A stretch of 53,813 bases of DNA, taken from contig JARKPU010000033.1 of NCBI GenBank assembly GCA_029975055.1, positions 1 through 53,813 of the forward strand, read 5' to 3'. Source of the stretch: Anaerolinea sp. GTDB taxonomy: Bacteria; Chloroflexota; Anaerolineae; Anaerolineales; Anaerolineaceae. A model generated the notes under the pieces. The model searched no databases. It was not told the DNA's origin and saw only the letters and a list, made by a program, of their open reading frames with translations. Position numbers and translations under genes: made by a program. Positions 20,546-30,381 of the stretch are shown in pieces. The first letter of the stretch is position 1, and each line of letters begins with the position of its first letter.

Positions 20546-20962
20546 ATGAAATCCACGCTTAACCCCTATATTTCCTTCCGCGATAACGCCCGCCAGGCGA
20601 TGGAGTTCTACCACTCCGTCTTTGGCGGCAAGCTGTCGCTCAGCACGTTCAAAGAATTCCACGCCTCGCAAAACCCAGCCGAGGATGACAAGATCATGCA
20701 CGCCATGCTGGAAGCTCCCAACGGCATGGTGTTGATGGGCGCGGATACGCCCGGCGGCATGCCCTACAAGGAAGGCTCGAGCATCAGCATCTCGCTGAGC
20801 GGCGACGACGACGCCGAGCTTTCCGGCTACTTCCAAAAACTCTCGGCAGGCGGTGTGGTGTCCATGCCGCTCGAGAACGCCCCGTGGGGCGATAAATTTG
20901 GGATGTGCACCGACTCCTTCGGCATCAACTGGATGGTGAACATCTCGCCCAGGCAGAGCTGA
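20546..20962 (+). CDS. VOC-fold protein (PhnB-like glyoxalase superfamily)
   Basis: 138 residues with the PhnB/3-demethylubiquinone-methyltransferase-like pattern: NPYISFRDNARQAMEFYHSVFGGKL, DDKIMHAMLEAPNG, GDKFGMCTDSFGINWMVN. These proteins have the glyoxalase/VOC fold; substrates are generally unknown. SD CGGAGG lies 7 nt upstream. Monocistronic between its own promoter/operator and terminator. Confidence 0.93.
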   Translation: MKSTLNPYISFRDNARQAMEFYHSVFGGKLSLSTFKEFHASQNPAEDDKIMHAMLEAPNGMVLMGADTPGGMPYKEGSSISISLSGDDDAELSGYFQKLSAGGVVSMPLENAPWGDKFGMCTDSFGINWMVNISPRQS

Positions 20963-20990
20963 GGCGCAGGCCCCAGGCAGTGCGGGTGTG

Positions 20991-21043
20991 AAGACCTCCC
21001 GCGGCAGATGGATTGTTTCATCTGGCGCCGGGGGTCTTTTTTT
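20991..21043 (+). terminator. Terminator of the VOC gene
   Basis: A long stem AGACC..CCGCGGCAGATG / CATCTGGCGCCGG..GGTCT with a GATTGTTT loop and a run of seven T. Confidence 0.85.
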
Positions 21044-21135
21044 GCTGCGAACAGAGAACTTGAGGGCGATTTTCATTATATAAAGCATAATAACAGCAGG
21101 ATTTCCGAATTCACCCACCGAAAGGGGGTTCACTG

Positions 21136-21909
21136 ATGCCGGTATTCACCTACGGCGATGGGCAGGCGCTGGCGTATGCGGAATACGGGCCTCCGGGGGG
21201 CTTTCCCGTCCTCATCCAGCACGGGCTGATCGCCAGCATCAAGGGCGGGGCGCTCTTTCACCGCCTGGCAGAGCGCGGCGCGCGGTTGATCTGCCCGGCC
21301 CGCCCCGGTTATGGCGATTCGACCCCGTATGAGCTGCGCTCATACGGCGACTGGGGCCGCGTCGTCGCTGGGCTGGCGGTGTCACTCGGGCTGGGGCGTT
21401 TCGACGTGCTGGGCATGTCTTCCGGCGCGCCTTATGGCTATGCTGCCGGGTGGGCGCTGCCGGCGCAGGTGCGCAGCATCTATATCTTTAGCGGCATGCC
21501 CGCGCTGTATGACGCCGGGGTGGCTGCGCAGTGGCCTTACCCGTTGAGCCGGGGCGCCGCCCTGCCCGCCATGCAGCAACTGGCGCGCGAGCTGTTCTTC
21601 TCCGGCCTCTCGGAGGCCGACCGGGAATCGGATGACGTGATCGATTCGATGCGCAACGACTGCTTTGGGGTTGCCCAAGACCTGCGGCTGCGCGCCGAGC
21701 CGTGGGGGTTCACCCTGGCGGAGGTGAAGGCGCCCGTCTTTATGCGCCACAGCCGCCTCGACCCTGACGTGCCCTTCGCCGCCGCCGAGAAAACCGCCGC
21801 CCTGCTGCCGCGCTGCACCTTTCAGGCTGCAGAGGGAGGCGTGCACTTCTCGCCGCAGGCACTGGATGAGTTTATCGAGCAGGTGATTGCCCCGCGGTTT
21901 GCAGAATGA
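21136..21909 (+). CDS. Alpha/beta hydrolase
   Basis: 257 residues with an alpha/beta hydrolase fold. Oxyanion region LIQHGLIAS, nucleophile elbow GMSSGAPYG (Ser near residue 95), acid in SRLDPDVPF and the catalytic His in EGGVHFSP. SD AAAGGGGG lies upstream of ATG. Substrate not inferable. It is followed by the MprF-like gene on the same strand. Confidence 0.92.
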   Translation: MPVFTYGDGQALAYAEYGPPGGFPVLIQHGLIASIKGGALFHRLAERGARLICPARPGYGDSTPYELRSYGDWGRVVAGLAVSLGLGRFDVLGMSSGAPYGYAAGWALPAQVRSIYIFSGMPALYDAGVAAQWPYPLSRGAALPAMQQLARELFFSGLSEADRESDDVIDSMRNDCFGVAQDLRLRAEPWGFTLAEVKAPVFMRHSRLDPDVPFAAAEKTAALLPRCTFQAAEGGVHFSPQALDEFIEQVIAPRFAE

Positions 21910-22069
21910 CCCGGGCGCAGCCCGCGAGGCGTGTCTCGGCGGGTAAATCGATGGGTTTGGGAATCCCCTGTTCGCCCCGCCTTGTTTTCTGTTACCATCA
22001 AATAGATCGTGGATGATCGGCGGGGGGTTGGTGCAGCTTTGCCCCGCCGGTCCTGAACGGCAGGCCCGC

Positions 22070-23764
22070 ATGGACATGACTCGCCCCTCGTGGTGGAAAC
22101 TCGACTCCTCTCGCTTCGAAAAGGCCGGCGTGCGCATTGCCGCGCTGCTCACCTTTTTGATGGGGGCGCTCAACCTCACCTCGGCGGTGCAGCCGGCGCT
22201 CGCCGCACGCCTCGCACTGCTCGAGACGGTTATCCCCCTGGCTGTGCGGCATGGCAGCCGGGTCACATCGGCGCTGGCGGGCTTTGGCCTGCTGCTCCTG
22301 GCGGGCAGCCTCTGGCGCCGCAAGCGCGCCGCGTGGCTGCTGGCGCTGGCCTTGCTGGCGGTTTCCATCATCAGCCACCTGGTGAAAGGCCTGGATTTCG
22401 AAGAATCCGGCCTGTCGTTTGCCCTTTTCATCCTGCTCATCGTCCTCGGCAACAGCTTTCACGCCGAATCGGACCGGCCTTCGGTGCGGCAGGGGTTGAC
22501 CACGCTGGGCGCGGCCTTGCTGTTCACGGCTGTGTATGGCACGGTGGGCTTTTACCTGCTCGACCGGCATTTCTCTGTGCGCTTCAGCCTGCTCGAAGCC
22601 GTCCGCCAGACGTTCGGCATGTTCTTCGAGTTCTACAACCCCGGCTTGCAGCCCATCACCGGCTTCGGGCGCTATTTTGCCGGGTCGATCTACACGATCG
22701 GGCTGGTGACGATCGCCTTTGCCGCCTTGATGCTGGTGCGGCCTGTGCTGGTGCGCGAACCGGCCACGGCCGAGGAGCGCAAGCGCGCCGGTGAGCTCGT
22801 GGCCCAATTCGGGCGCACCTCGCTCGCGCGGGCGGCCCTGTTCGAAGATAAATCCTACTTCTTCGCACCGGAAAACACGCTCATCGCTTATGCCGCGCAG
22901 GGCCGGGGCGCGCTGGCGCTGGGCGACCCGATCGGCCCGCCCGAAGAGGCAGCCGGGGCCATCCGGGGCTTTCGGGATTTTTGCGCACGCAAGGATTGGA
23001 CGCCCGCTTTCGCCGCCACATTGCCCGATTACCTGCCCGCCTACCGGGCCGCCGGGTTCGACACCCTCTGCATCGGGTACGAGGGCATTGTGGCCCTGGA
23101 GGGCTTCTCGCTGGAGGGAAGCAAGAACAAGGACCTGCGCAACGCCTTCAACCGGGTGGAGCGGGGCGGCTACCGGGCCGTGGTGCACCAGCCGCCGCTG
23201 GAGGATGCGCTGCTGGCGGCCTTGCGCGAGGTGAGCGACGCCTGGCTGGCCGCCCGCCGCGGCGGTGAGATGCACTTTTCGGACGGCTGGTTCGACGAAG
23301 ATTATCTGCGCTCCGGGCCGTTGATCGCCGTCTACGCCGCAGACGGCAGGCCGGTCGCTTTTGCCAACCTGGTGCCGGAATATCAAAAGAACGAGCTTAC
23401 GCTTGACCTGATGCGCCACATCCCGCGCATGGAAAACGGGGTGATGGAGTATCTCTTCGTGCGCATGCTGCAGTGGGCCAGAGAGCGGGGCTGCGCCACC
23501 TTCAGCCTGGGGCTGAGCGCCATCGTCGGCGTGGGCGAGAGGCCCGATGACCCGCGAGTGGAAAAGGCGCTGCACACCATCTCGGAATACGTGGGGCGGT
23601 TCTATAACTTCAAGGGGCTGCACCGTTTTAAGGAGAAGTTCCACCCGCAGTGGGAGCCGCGTTTCCTGGTTTACCCCGGCCCGGCCAGCCTGCCCCTGGT
23701 GATGGATACGCTGCTGCGGGTGCATTCCGGGAAGAATTACCTTCTCCGGTTTCTGCGCGGTTGA
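22070..23764 (+). CDS. MprF-like membrane protein with DUF2156 C-terminal domain
   Basis: 564 residues from MDMTRPSWWKLDSS; an ATG 57 bp upstream is possible but has no better SD. The N-terminal ~220 residues have about 6 membrane helices. The C-terminal ~310 residues are the GNAT-like DUF2156 domain of lysylphosphatidylglycerol synthases (APENTLIAYAAQGRGALALGDP, GCATFSLGLSAIVGVG, FYNFKGLHRFKEKFHPQWEPRF). In MprF this domain moves an aminoacyl group from tRNA to phosphatidylglycerol. The donor here is unknown, and the shortened membrane part suggests a minimal MprF. Confidence 0.88.
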   Translation: MDMTRPSWWKLDSSRFEKAGVRIAALLTFLMGALNLTSAVQPALAARLALLETVIPLAVRHGSRVTSALAGFGLLLLAGSLWRRKRAAWLLALALLAVSIISHLVKGLDFEESGLSFALFILLIVLGNSFHAESDRPSVRQGLTTLGAALLFTAVYGTVGFYLLDRHFSVRFSLLEAVRQTFGMFFEFYNPGLQPITGFGRYFAGSIYTIGLVTIAFAALMLVRPVLVREPATAEERKRAGELVAQFGRTSLARAALFEDKSYFFAPENTLIAYAAQGRGALALGDPIGPPEEAAGAIRGFRDFCARKDWTPAFAATLPDYLPAYRAAGFDTLCIGYEGIVALEGFSLEGSKNKDLRNAFNRVERGGYRAVVHQPPLEDALLAALREVSDAWLAARRGGEMHFSDGWFDEDYLRSGPLIAVYAADGRPVAFANLVPEYQKNELTLDLMRHIPRMENGVMEYLFVRMLQWARERGCATFSLGLSAIVGVGERPDDPRVEKALHTISEYVGRFYNFKGLHRFKEKFHPQWEPRFLVYPGPASLPLVMDTLLRVHSGKNYLLRFLRG

Positions 23765-23901
23765 AGCCTGGGCGGGCGGGGTGTCAAATTCGACCGCCGC
23801 GCCTGCGGGCGAACACCGGGTGTCGCCCAATGTGCCGCGGTCTTGGGGGGAGAGGAATCAACGCATTCCAACAAGAACCGTTTGCAACGAGAACCGGCAT
23901 T

Positions 23902-23933
23902 GAAAGGGGGCGGCTCGCGGGCCGCCCCCTTTC
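23902..23933. terminator. Bidirectional terminator
   Basis: GAAAGGGGGCGGC pairs perfectly with GCCGCCCCCTTTC between the convergent MprF-like and GH3 genes; A- and T-rich flanks serve both directions. Confidence 0.75.
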
Positions 23934-23959
23934 TGGATTTCTGTGAAGCTGCCGAACGG

Positions 23960-26179
23960 CTAGCGCACCACGTTGAATTCGGCGTGGAGCGAGGCGGTGG
24001 AATCACCGCCGACCCACACGTCAAAGGCTTCTGCTTCTTGCACCCACTTGCCGGCGTTCGTGCTCCAATAGCCAAGCTCTTCCGGCCCGAGGGTGAAGGT
24101 CACCGTCTGCGTTTCGCCGGGCTGGAGCGTGATCCGCCGGAAGCCTTTCAACTCGCGCATCGGGCGCGAATCGAGGCCGGCCCGCTGGTGGATGTAGAGC
24201 TGCGCCACTTCATCGCCCGCCAGCTTGCCGGTGTTGGTCACATCCACCGAGACTTCGAGCGAGGCGCCCAGCTTCACCTCGGCGGCCGAGACCTTCAGGT
24301 TGCTGAACGCAAAGGTGGTGTAACTGAGTCCGTAGCCGAAGGGATACACCGGGGTGGGCAGGCCGTCCCAGTAGCGCGAGCGATAGTTGGGGCTGCTCTC
24401 GGGCAGGTGTGTGAGGGTGCGCGCGTAATAGAGCGGCGAGTGGCTGCTCTTGCGCGGGAAGGTGGCAGGCAGCTTGCCGCCGGGGTTGGCGTCGCCAAAG
24501 AGGATATCGGCCACGGCGGTGCCGCCCTCGCTGCCCGGCTCCCAGGCCTCCAGGATGGCCGGGACGTTCTCGGCGGCCCAGGGAATGCTCAGCGGGCGGC
24601 CGTTCAACAGCACCAGCACCACCGGCTTGCCCAGCGCCACAACCGCCTTGAGCAGCTCTTCCTGGCGGCCGGGCAGGTCGAGCGAGGCGCGCGAGGCGAA
24701 CTCGCCGGCCATGTTGGCCTTCTCGCCGAGCACCATCACCACCACCTCGGCCCCGCGCGCCACATCCACGGCGTGCTCGAAGGCCGCGTCCGATTCCTCT
24801 GGCGTCTGCGGGGGCGTCTTGCCTTCGTTCATCCAGTCTTCGAACATATTGCCCAGGTCGCGGCGGATATCCGGCCCGGGGGCGTAACTCACCTGAGCCT
24901 GGGGCAGCCGGGCGCGGATGCCTTGCAGCACCGTCACTGCGGCGGGCTTGTGGCCGAAGACCAGCCAAGAGCCTTCGGTGGCTTCCATCGAGTCGGCCAG
25001 CGGGCCGATGACGGCCACGCGCCGGAGGGTTTTGGCCAGCGGCAGCAGCCCGCCTTCGTTGCGCAGCAGCACCATCGAGCGCTGCGCGGCCCGGCGCGCC
25101 TCCTGGCGGTGTTCGGGCAGGGCGGCAACCTTTTCCAACAGCGTCTCATCCACGTAAGGGTTCTCGAAGAGCCCCATGCGCACCTTAATAGCCAGGATGG
25201 AGCGCACGGAGGCATCGATGATGGCCGGGTCGAGGGTGCCGTCTTTCACCAGCCCGGCCAGGTGGTTGGAGTAGGTGTGGCTGGCCATGTCCATATCCAC
25301 GCCCGCATACAGCCCGCGGAAGGCGGCGTCGCGCGCATCGCGCGCGTGCCCCTGGATGACCAGGTTGGCCACGGCCATCGCGTCGCTGACGACGAAGCCC
25401 TCGAAGCCCCATTCGCCGCGCAGCACATCGCGCAGCAGCCAGTGATTCCCGCTGGCCGGAACGTTGTTGAGGTCCATATAGGCGCTCATGAACGTGCCCA
25501 CCCCGGCCTTCACCGCGGCCTGGAAGGGCGGGAAGATGACGTTGCGCAGCTGGGTTTCGGAGAGGTAAACGGGGTCGTAATCGCGCCCGCCGTCGGCGGC
25601 ACCGTAGCCGGCGAAGTGCTTGGCGCACGCCACCAGGCGGTCTGTCTCGCCGAGCGTTTCACCCTGGAAGCCGCGCACCTGGGCCCGGGCCATGGCCGCG
25701 CCGAGGTAGGGGTCTTCTCCGGCGCCCTCGACGATGCGCCCCCAGCGCGCGTCACGGGCAATATCCAGCATGGGGCCGAACGTCCAGTGCAGGCCGGCGG
25801 CGCGGGCTTCTTTGGCTGCCACAGCCTGGGCGCGCTCGGCCACGTCGGGGTCCCAGGAGGAAGCCATGGCCAGCGGCACGGGGAAGATGGTGCGGTAGCC
25901 GTGGATTACATCCAGGGCGAAGAGCAGCGGAATCTTCGATGGGCTTTCTTCGACGGCGATTTTCTGCAGTGCGTTGAACTTGCGCGTGTCGTTGAGCCAT
26001 AAAACCGACCCCGCCCCGCCTCTGCGGATGACCTCTTCGGGCTTGGGCCCCTGCGACCACTCCGCGCCGCCGATCTGGTTGAGCTGGCCGATTTTTTCCT
26101 CCAGGCTCATCCCTGCCAGGATGGCTTCGACGCGCGCCGATACCTGGTCATCTGTAAGTGTCTTGCCTGACTTTTGCAT
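23960..26179 (-). CDS. bglX: Glycoside hydrolase family 3 enzyme (beta-glucosidase type)
   Basis: 739 residues from MQKSGKTLTDDQVSARVEAI; AAGGAGG lies 10 nt upstream of this ATG. GH3 N-terminal barrel (MSLEEKIGQLNQIGG, LLFALDVIHGYRTIFPVPLA, CAKHFAGYG, nucleophile Asp in GFVVSDAMAV near 265), GH3 C-terminal sandwich (~375-600) and a fibronectin-III-like domain (~650-720). No signal peptide is seen, so it probably acts on imported oligosaccharides in the cytoplasm. It ends the carbohydrate cluster. The symbol reflects similarity to BglX-type enzymes only. Confidence 0.94.
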   Translation of the reverse strand: MQKSGKTLTDDQVSARVEAILAGMSLEEKIGQLNQIGGAEWSQGPKPEEVIRRGGAGSVLWLNDTRKFNALQKIAVEESPSKIPLLFALDVIHGYRTIFPVPLAMASSWDPDVAERAQAVAAKEARAAGLHWTFGPMLDIARDARWGRIVEGAGEDPYLGAAMARAQVRGFQGETLGETDRLVACAKHFAGYGAADGGRDYDPVYLSETQLRNVIFPPFQAAVKAGVGTFMSAYMDLNNVPASGNHWLLRDVLRGEWGFEGFVVSDAMAVANLVIQGHARDARDAAFRGLYAGVDMDMASHTYSNHLAGLVKDGTLDPAIIDASVRSILAIKVRMGLFENPYVDETLLEKVAALPEHRQEARRAAQRSMVLLRNEGGLLPLAKTLRRVAVIGPLADSMEATEGSWLVFGHKPAAVTVLQGIRARLPQAQVSYAPGPDIRRDLGNMFEDWMNEGKTPPQTPEESDAAFEHAVDVARGAEVVVMVLGEKANMAGEFASRASLDLPGRQEELLKAVVALGKPVVLVLLNGRPLSIPWAAENVPAILEAWEPGSEGGTAVADILFGDANPGGKLPATFPRKSSHSPLYYARTLTHLPESSPNYRSRYWDGLPTPVYPFGYGLSYTTFAFSNLKVSAAEVKLGASLEVSVDVTNTGKLAGDEVAQLYIHQRAGLDSRPMRELKGFRRITLQPGETQTVTFTLGPEELGYWSTNAGKWVQEAEAFDVWVGGDSTASLHAEFNVVR

Positions 26180-26392
26180 GAAATGTATCCTCCTTGTTGC
26201 GCCGGGTTCGGGTTGAGCGGAGGCGCCTGCCTCCGCGAGCCGGCGCATGTGATTTCTCGTAACTGCTTATTTGATCATAGGGTGATTGCCCCCCGGCGTC
26301 AACCTCTGGAGCCGGGGCCGAAACGATCGCGGGGGCTTTCCGGCAGGCAGTCCTCTCACCGGGGAGCAAAAACCCAGGCGGCGAGCCGCAGG

Positions 26393-27217
26393 CTAGGCCA
26401 CCTCGCGCAGGAAGGCTTTGACGGCCTGCATGTAGGCGGCGTGGACCGCGAAGCGCACGTGGTGCCCCACACCGGCGAAGTTCACCTCGCGGATGCCCGG
26501 GCAAAGCTCCTTGGCCATGGCGGTAATTTGGGGCGTCACAATCCCGCCCAGGGCGGGGTCGGCGGTGATCAGCAGCACCGGGCATTGAAAGGCGCGCACC
26601 TTCTCTTGCCAGCTGCCCATCGGGTGTTCCGCCGCCAGGAAGTTCAGGTCGAGGTCTTTTTTGCCCTGGCACCAGGCGCGGACGTATGCTTCCGGCCAGG
26701 CGGGGTGCTCGGCGCGGCACTCGGCCATGATCTGCTCGAGGCTCTTATCCTTCAGGCTGATCATCCACTTGCCGAGCGGCGAATCTTCCATCGAGCCGCG
26801 CCCGAACTGCGGGGCATCCGGGCTGGGCATGAACCAGCCGGGGTCTTCCAGCACCAGCGCGCGCACCAGTTGAGGGAAGCGCGCGGCCAGGTCGGTGGCG
26901 ATGGAAGCGCCCATCGAGTGCCCGGCGACCACGGCCTTGCTCACGCCCAGTTCGCCCATCAGCGCGGCCAGGTCGGCGGCCTGGTCGATGTGCTCGCCGC
27001 GCGCGACTCGCGCCGAAAGCCCGTGGCCGCGCGCATCGGGCATGAGGATGTCGTACTCGGCGGCCAGTTCCTGCGCCACCGGCACCCAGCACAGGCCGTT
27101 ATCCGAAAACCCGTGCTGCAGGACGAGCGCCGGCTTGCCTTGCCCGCCCGGCGTGCGGTAATAATTGAAGGTTGCGCCATTGGCAACGATGCGGTTTGGT
27201 TTCCAATCTGAGAACAT
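26393..27217 (-). CDS. Alpha/beta hydrolase
   Basis: 274 residues. LVLQHGFSDNGLCW (oxyanion), MPDARGHGLS, nucleophile elbow GHSMGAS near residue 104, acid in LLITADPALGG and His in GVGHHVRF. SD GGAGCTGC lies upstream. It is in the same orientation as the sugar cluster and may remove acyl groups from the substrate, but no specificity is visible. Confidence 0.9.
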   Translation of the reverse strand: MFSDWKPNRIVANGATFNYYRTPGGQGKPALVLQHGFSDNGLCWVPVAQELAAEYDILMPDARGHGLSARVARGEHIDQAADLAALMGELGVSKAVVAGHSMGASIATDLAARFPQLVRALVLEDPGWFMPSPDAPQFGRGSMEDSPLGKWMISLKDKSLEQIMAECRAEHPAWPEAYVRAWCQGKKDLDLNFLAAEHPMGSWQEKVRAFQCPVLLITADPALGGIVTPQITAMAKELCPGIREVNFAGVGHHVRFAVHAAYMQAVKAFLREVA

Positions 27218-27412
27218 GGGGCAGCTCCTGATTGTTTTTAAAAATTTTTCAGCCAGGCGGCGGCAGATATGGAAAAGATGCGCTTTCCTTACTTAATTGT
27301 ACAGGCAGCTGTGGAAACGTGCCCGCCGATTCGAGCGGCAACCCGCCGCATTGCGAGCAGCAAATGATGAGCAGGGTTACTCGCCATGGGGGCCGGTTTG
27401 CGCAGGGAGCCG

Positions 27413-28225
27413 CTATTTGCCTTCACCCCCAAGGTGTTTTGCCAGGAAGGTCAGGATGATCCCAAAGGTCTCGTCCATGGATGGGCTTACCGCGCCGCCT
27501 GCCGGCTCGAAGCCGTGCCCGGCGTTCTTCAGGATGAGCAGTTCCGAGGCGGCCCCGGCCCGGGTGAGCGCATCGTGCAGGAGGCGCGCCTGCTCCACCG
27601 GAACGACCTCGTCGCGCTCGCCGTGGATGATCATAAAAGGCGGAGCGTCTCGGCGGGCGTAGGTCACCGGGCTGGCCTGGGCCAGCTGCCCGGCCCCGAA
27701 TACCTGTTCCTTCAGGTCTTCCACCCAGGCGGGGAAGCTGCGCCGCAGGTCGGCGGGGCTGGACATTGCGACCACGGCCTGCACCCGGCTGGATACCCCT
27801 GCGCAGGGGCCGGAATCCCACCCGGCTTCGGGGCCTGCCAGGCCCGCCAGCGCCGCCAGGTGCCCGCCTGCGCTGTGCCCAGCCAGGGCGATGCGCGCCG
27901 GATCGAGGTGATATTCCGCGGCGCGGGCGCGCAGGTGGCGGATGGCGCACTTCACGTCTTCGATCATCGCCGGGAAGCGGTGCGCCGGGGCCATGCGGTA
28001 GTTGATCGAAACTGCCAGCAGGCCGGCCTGGGTTGGCACCACCGGCAGCGGGGATTTGTCGCCTTCCGTCCAGCCGCCGCCGTGGATGAAGATCAACCCG
28101 GGCCAGGGGCCGCCCGCAGACGGGTAATAAACATCCATCTTCAGGTCCAGGCCGTCTGCCTGGCCGTATGTTACGTCACGTTCGACCGAACCCAGTTTTG
28201 CCGTGTCAAAAGTGTGCATGGGCAT
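27413..28225 (-). CDS. Esterase/acetyl-xylan-esterase-like alpha/beta hydrolase
   Basis: 270 residues of the BD-FAE/hormone-sensitive-lipase type: IFIHGGGWTEGD (oxyanion HGGGW), nucleophile elbow ALAGHSAGGHLAAL, acid in HGERDEVVPVEQ and His in KNAGHGFE. No signal peptide. Members often deacylate plant-type sugars. Its position between the amidohydrolase and another hydrolase supports a role in processing an acylated carbohydrate, by inference. Confidence 0.9.
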   Translation of the reverse strand: MPMHTFDTAKLGSVERDVTYGQADGLDLKMDVYYPSAGGPWPGLIFIHGGGWTEGDKSPLPVVPTQAGLLAVSINYRMAPAHRFPAMIEDVKCAIRHLRARAAEYHLDPARIALAGHSAGGHLAALAGLAGPEAGWDSGPCAGVSSRVQAVVAMSSPADLRRSFPAWVEDLKEQVFGAGQLAQASPVTYARRDAPPFMIIHGERDEVVPVEQARLLHDALTRAGAASELLILKNAGHGFEPAGGAVSPSMDETFGIILTFLAKHLGGEGK

Positions 28226-28265
28226 CCTTCAGGGTTAACATGAAAGCTTCGAGCCGGAGCCGGGG

Positions 28266-29240
28266 TTACCCTCCGCCGGGCTGGTAAACCCGCTCGAAAT
28301 TGGCATGGTAGATCTTTTCCAGCACGCCCCGCGGCAGGCCAAGGCCGTGGAACGCCGTCCCATCGGGGGCGGTGAAGGGGCCGGCGACCTCCAGGCAGGA
28401 GCGCACCAGCCAGGGGATGAAGCGCATGAACCGGCGCCCGGCTTCGCCGCGTTCGAGGGGGCGCGTGTCGAGGTCGGTGCCGTAGATGATGCGCTCCTGG
28501 TAGCGCAGGAAGAATGCCCGCGCGGCTTCGGGGCGGCGCGCGAAATCATGATACATGCCGACGTGCGGGGCCAGGTCGAAGCAGACTGTGGGGTGCGCGT
28601 CTAAAAAGCGCGCGGCGCGCTCCAGCTGGGCCGAGAGGAAGTAGAAATGGGCGAAGGTGATCTTGAGGCGCGGGTGGCGCCGGAGGATGGCATCCACCTC
28701 GCTGTAGAGGTCTTCCTTGGCGGGGTAGCTGCCGTCGCTGTAATCCCAGCCGCTCTCGCGGGCCCAGGCCGGGCAGGCGGCGGGGTCCCAGAACTCGTCC
28801 GGGTCGGCCACGTGGAACACCACCGGCAGCTGCTGCTCTTCCAGCGCGGCCCACACCTGGGCATAAAGCGGCCCGTCGAGCGGGTGGGGGAGCAGCCTGC
28901 GCACCTGCGGCTTGCCCTCGATCAGCTTGAGTCCGTCGAAGCCGCGCGCCCTGAGCGTGCCGATCTGCCCGGCCAAAATCTCTGCGGCCCGCGCGGGCTC
29001 GGTCAGAGCGGGGGCATATTCCAGGGCGGCGGAGAGGAAGGCCCGCCCGGGGCAGCGCTCTTTGAAGTACAACGCCGCCGGGTTGTGGGTGCTGCCATCG
29101 GGGTTGGGGATGCAAACCAGGTTGGCGCGCTCGCAGCCCGCTTCATCGAGCAGGGCAAGCATTTCGTCCAGCCGTTCGGGGTGGACGAAGTGCACATGCC
29201 CGTCGATGATCGGGAGCTTTGCCAGGGAGGTGAAGTCCAT
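28266..29240 (-). CDS. Amidohydrolase-family protein (TIM barrel)
   Basis: 324 residues. DGHVHF at residues 13-18 gives the first metal pair; FHVADPDEFWDP, KITFAHFYFL and YGTDLDTRP supply the later His and Asp ligands of an amidohydrolase-2-type barrel. Such enzymes include lactonases and decarboxylases. The cluster context suggests hydrolysis of a sugar lactone, but this is not proven. The ATG overlaps the stop of the GH172 gene (TGATG). Confidence 0.85.
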   Translation of the reverse strand: MDFTSLAKLPIIDGHVHFVHPERLDEMLALLDEAGCERANLVCIPNPDGSTHNPAALYFKERCPGRAFLSAALEYAPALTEPARAAEILAGQIGTLRARGFDGLKLIEGKPQVRRLLPHPLDGPLYAQVWAALEEQQLPVVFHVADPDEFWDPAACPAWARESGWDYSDGSYPAKEDLYSEVDAILRRHPRLKITFAHFYFLSAQLERAARFLDAHPTVCFDLAPHVGMYHDFARRPEAARAFFLRYQERIIYGTDLDTRPLERGEAGRRFMRFIPWLVRSCLEVAGPFTAPDGTAFHGLGLPRGVLEKIYHANFERVYQPGGG

Positions 29241-30373
29241 CAGCCGCCTCCGGCGGGCCTTTCCACCGGCCTGCCGGGGCGTTCGCGCAGGGGGTCGCCC
29301 AACCAGTTGCCGGCGTTGTCGCGGCGCACGGGCAGGCGCTGGGCCACGGGCGGCACACTCACCGCTGCGGCGGGCCGGGCGGCATACCAGTAGGCCACCG
29401 AAGAGACCTGGTTAGCCAGGTGGTTGGCGTGGCCCACCTCGATGGTGGCTTTGATCTCGCGCTTGAAGCGCACCGGGTTTTCCAGGTGGAAGACGTAGCT
29501 GGTCTGGTAACCGCTGTCGCCGCGGTAGAGCATGATCTCCGGCGAGGGGATGGTGCCGCCCTCGAAGACCGAGGAGCCGTTGCGCAGGAAGGCCTCGGGC
29601 TGCATACCGCCTCCGTGGTTGAAGTAGTCCTCGCTGCCGGTGCCGTGCAGGTCGGGGGGCCACTTGTATCCGTCCACCCAGATCATATCGTCGCCCTCGC
29701 CCCACCAGTTGCGGGTGATGTTGGTGACCGAGAGGTTGCAGCCGATGTAATGGCCGCGGCCTTGTGTTTCGAGAATGACGTAATTATTTTCCCAGGCCTG
29801 ACGCTGGAGGTTGGGCAGGTCGGCTTCGGGTGAGTTGACGGTGACCCCGGGCCCCCAGCCGGAGAATGGGTTGGCGTGGCGGAATTCGGCGTGGAAGTAG
29901 CCCGTATCGGGCGGGAAGTCTTCGAGCGTCTCGTAATCGACGTAGAAATACTGGCGGTGCGGCTGGCCGCTCTCATTGAGCAGCTCCACCCTGGCGCGCT
30001 TGGCGAAGGGCATGGGGGCGTAGCAGTTGAGTGCGCAGGGTTTGTTGAACTGGTAATTAAAGTAGGTGGTGGCCGAAAACAGGGCCGACTGGAAGGAGTT
30101 GACGATGGAATGCCCGAGGCAGAAGAAATCGCCCAGGGGGGCCAGCACGCTGGGGAAGGGGGCATCATCGTAGGTGATTTTGAGCAGGCACTCGCGGTAA
30201 TGCTCGACCTGAGTCATCCAGATGTGGGTGATCTGAGCCGGGCCGGGGATGTCGGCCAGCACGGCGCTCTCGCCGGGCGGGATGATCCAATAGTCAGAGT
30301 TGCGGCCGGTGCGGTCCCACGAGGAGCTGCGCCCGGTTTTGCGGTTGCGAATGAGTGCCAGGTTGTTGAGCAT
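29240..30373 (-). CDS. GH172 (DUF2961) glycoside hydrolase
   Basis: 377 residues from ATG; a TTG two codons earlier has better SD spacing to AAAGGAT and is also possible. The sequence SSSWDRTGRNSDYWIIPPGE, ITHIWMTQ, NYVILETQGRGHYIGCNLS, WWGEGDDMIWVDG and HGTGSEDYFNHGGG is typical of DUF2961, now GH172. Characterised members act on D-arabinofuranosides or fructofuranosides. No signal peptide. The C-terminal ~40 residues (Pro/Arg rich) look added. Coupled to the permease upstream and amidohydrolase downstream. Confidence 0.92.
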   Translation of the reverse strand: MLNNLALIRNRKTGRSSSWDRTGRNSDYWIIPPGESAVLADIPGPAQITHIWMTQVEHYRECLLKITYDDAPFPSVLAPLGDFFCLGHSIVNSFQSALFSATTYFNYQFNKPCALNCYAPMPFAKRARVELLNESGQPHRQYFYVDYETLEDFPPDTGYFHAEFRHANPFSGWGPGVTVNSPEADLPNLQRQAWENNYVILETQGRGHYIGCNLSVTNITRNWWGEGDDMIWVDGYKWPPDLHGTGSEDYFNHGGGMQPEAFLRNGSSVFEGGTIPSPEIMLYRGDSGYQTSYVFHLENPVRFKREIKATIEVGHANHLANQVSSVAYWYAARPAAAVSVPPVAQRLPVRRDNAGNWLGDPLRERPGRPVERPAGGG

Positions 30374-30381
30374 GTGCAATT

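Noticed and set aside
21998..23830. 610-codon open frame opposite the MprF-like gene
   Set aside because: Low-complexity Gln/Gly/Arg-rich shadow of a real membrane protein gene.
23843..26002. 719-codon open frame opposite the GH3 gene
   Set aside because: The opposite strand encodes an intact GH3 enzyme with all motifs; the antisense frame is rich in His/Gly/Arg/Ala with no domain, as expected from GC-rich codon bias.
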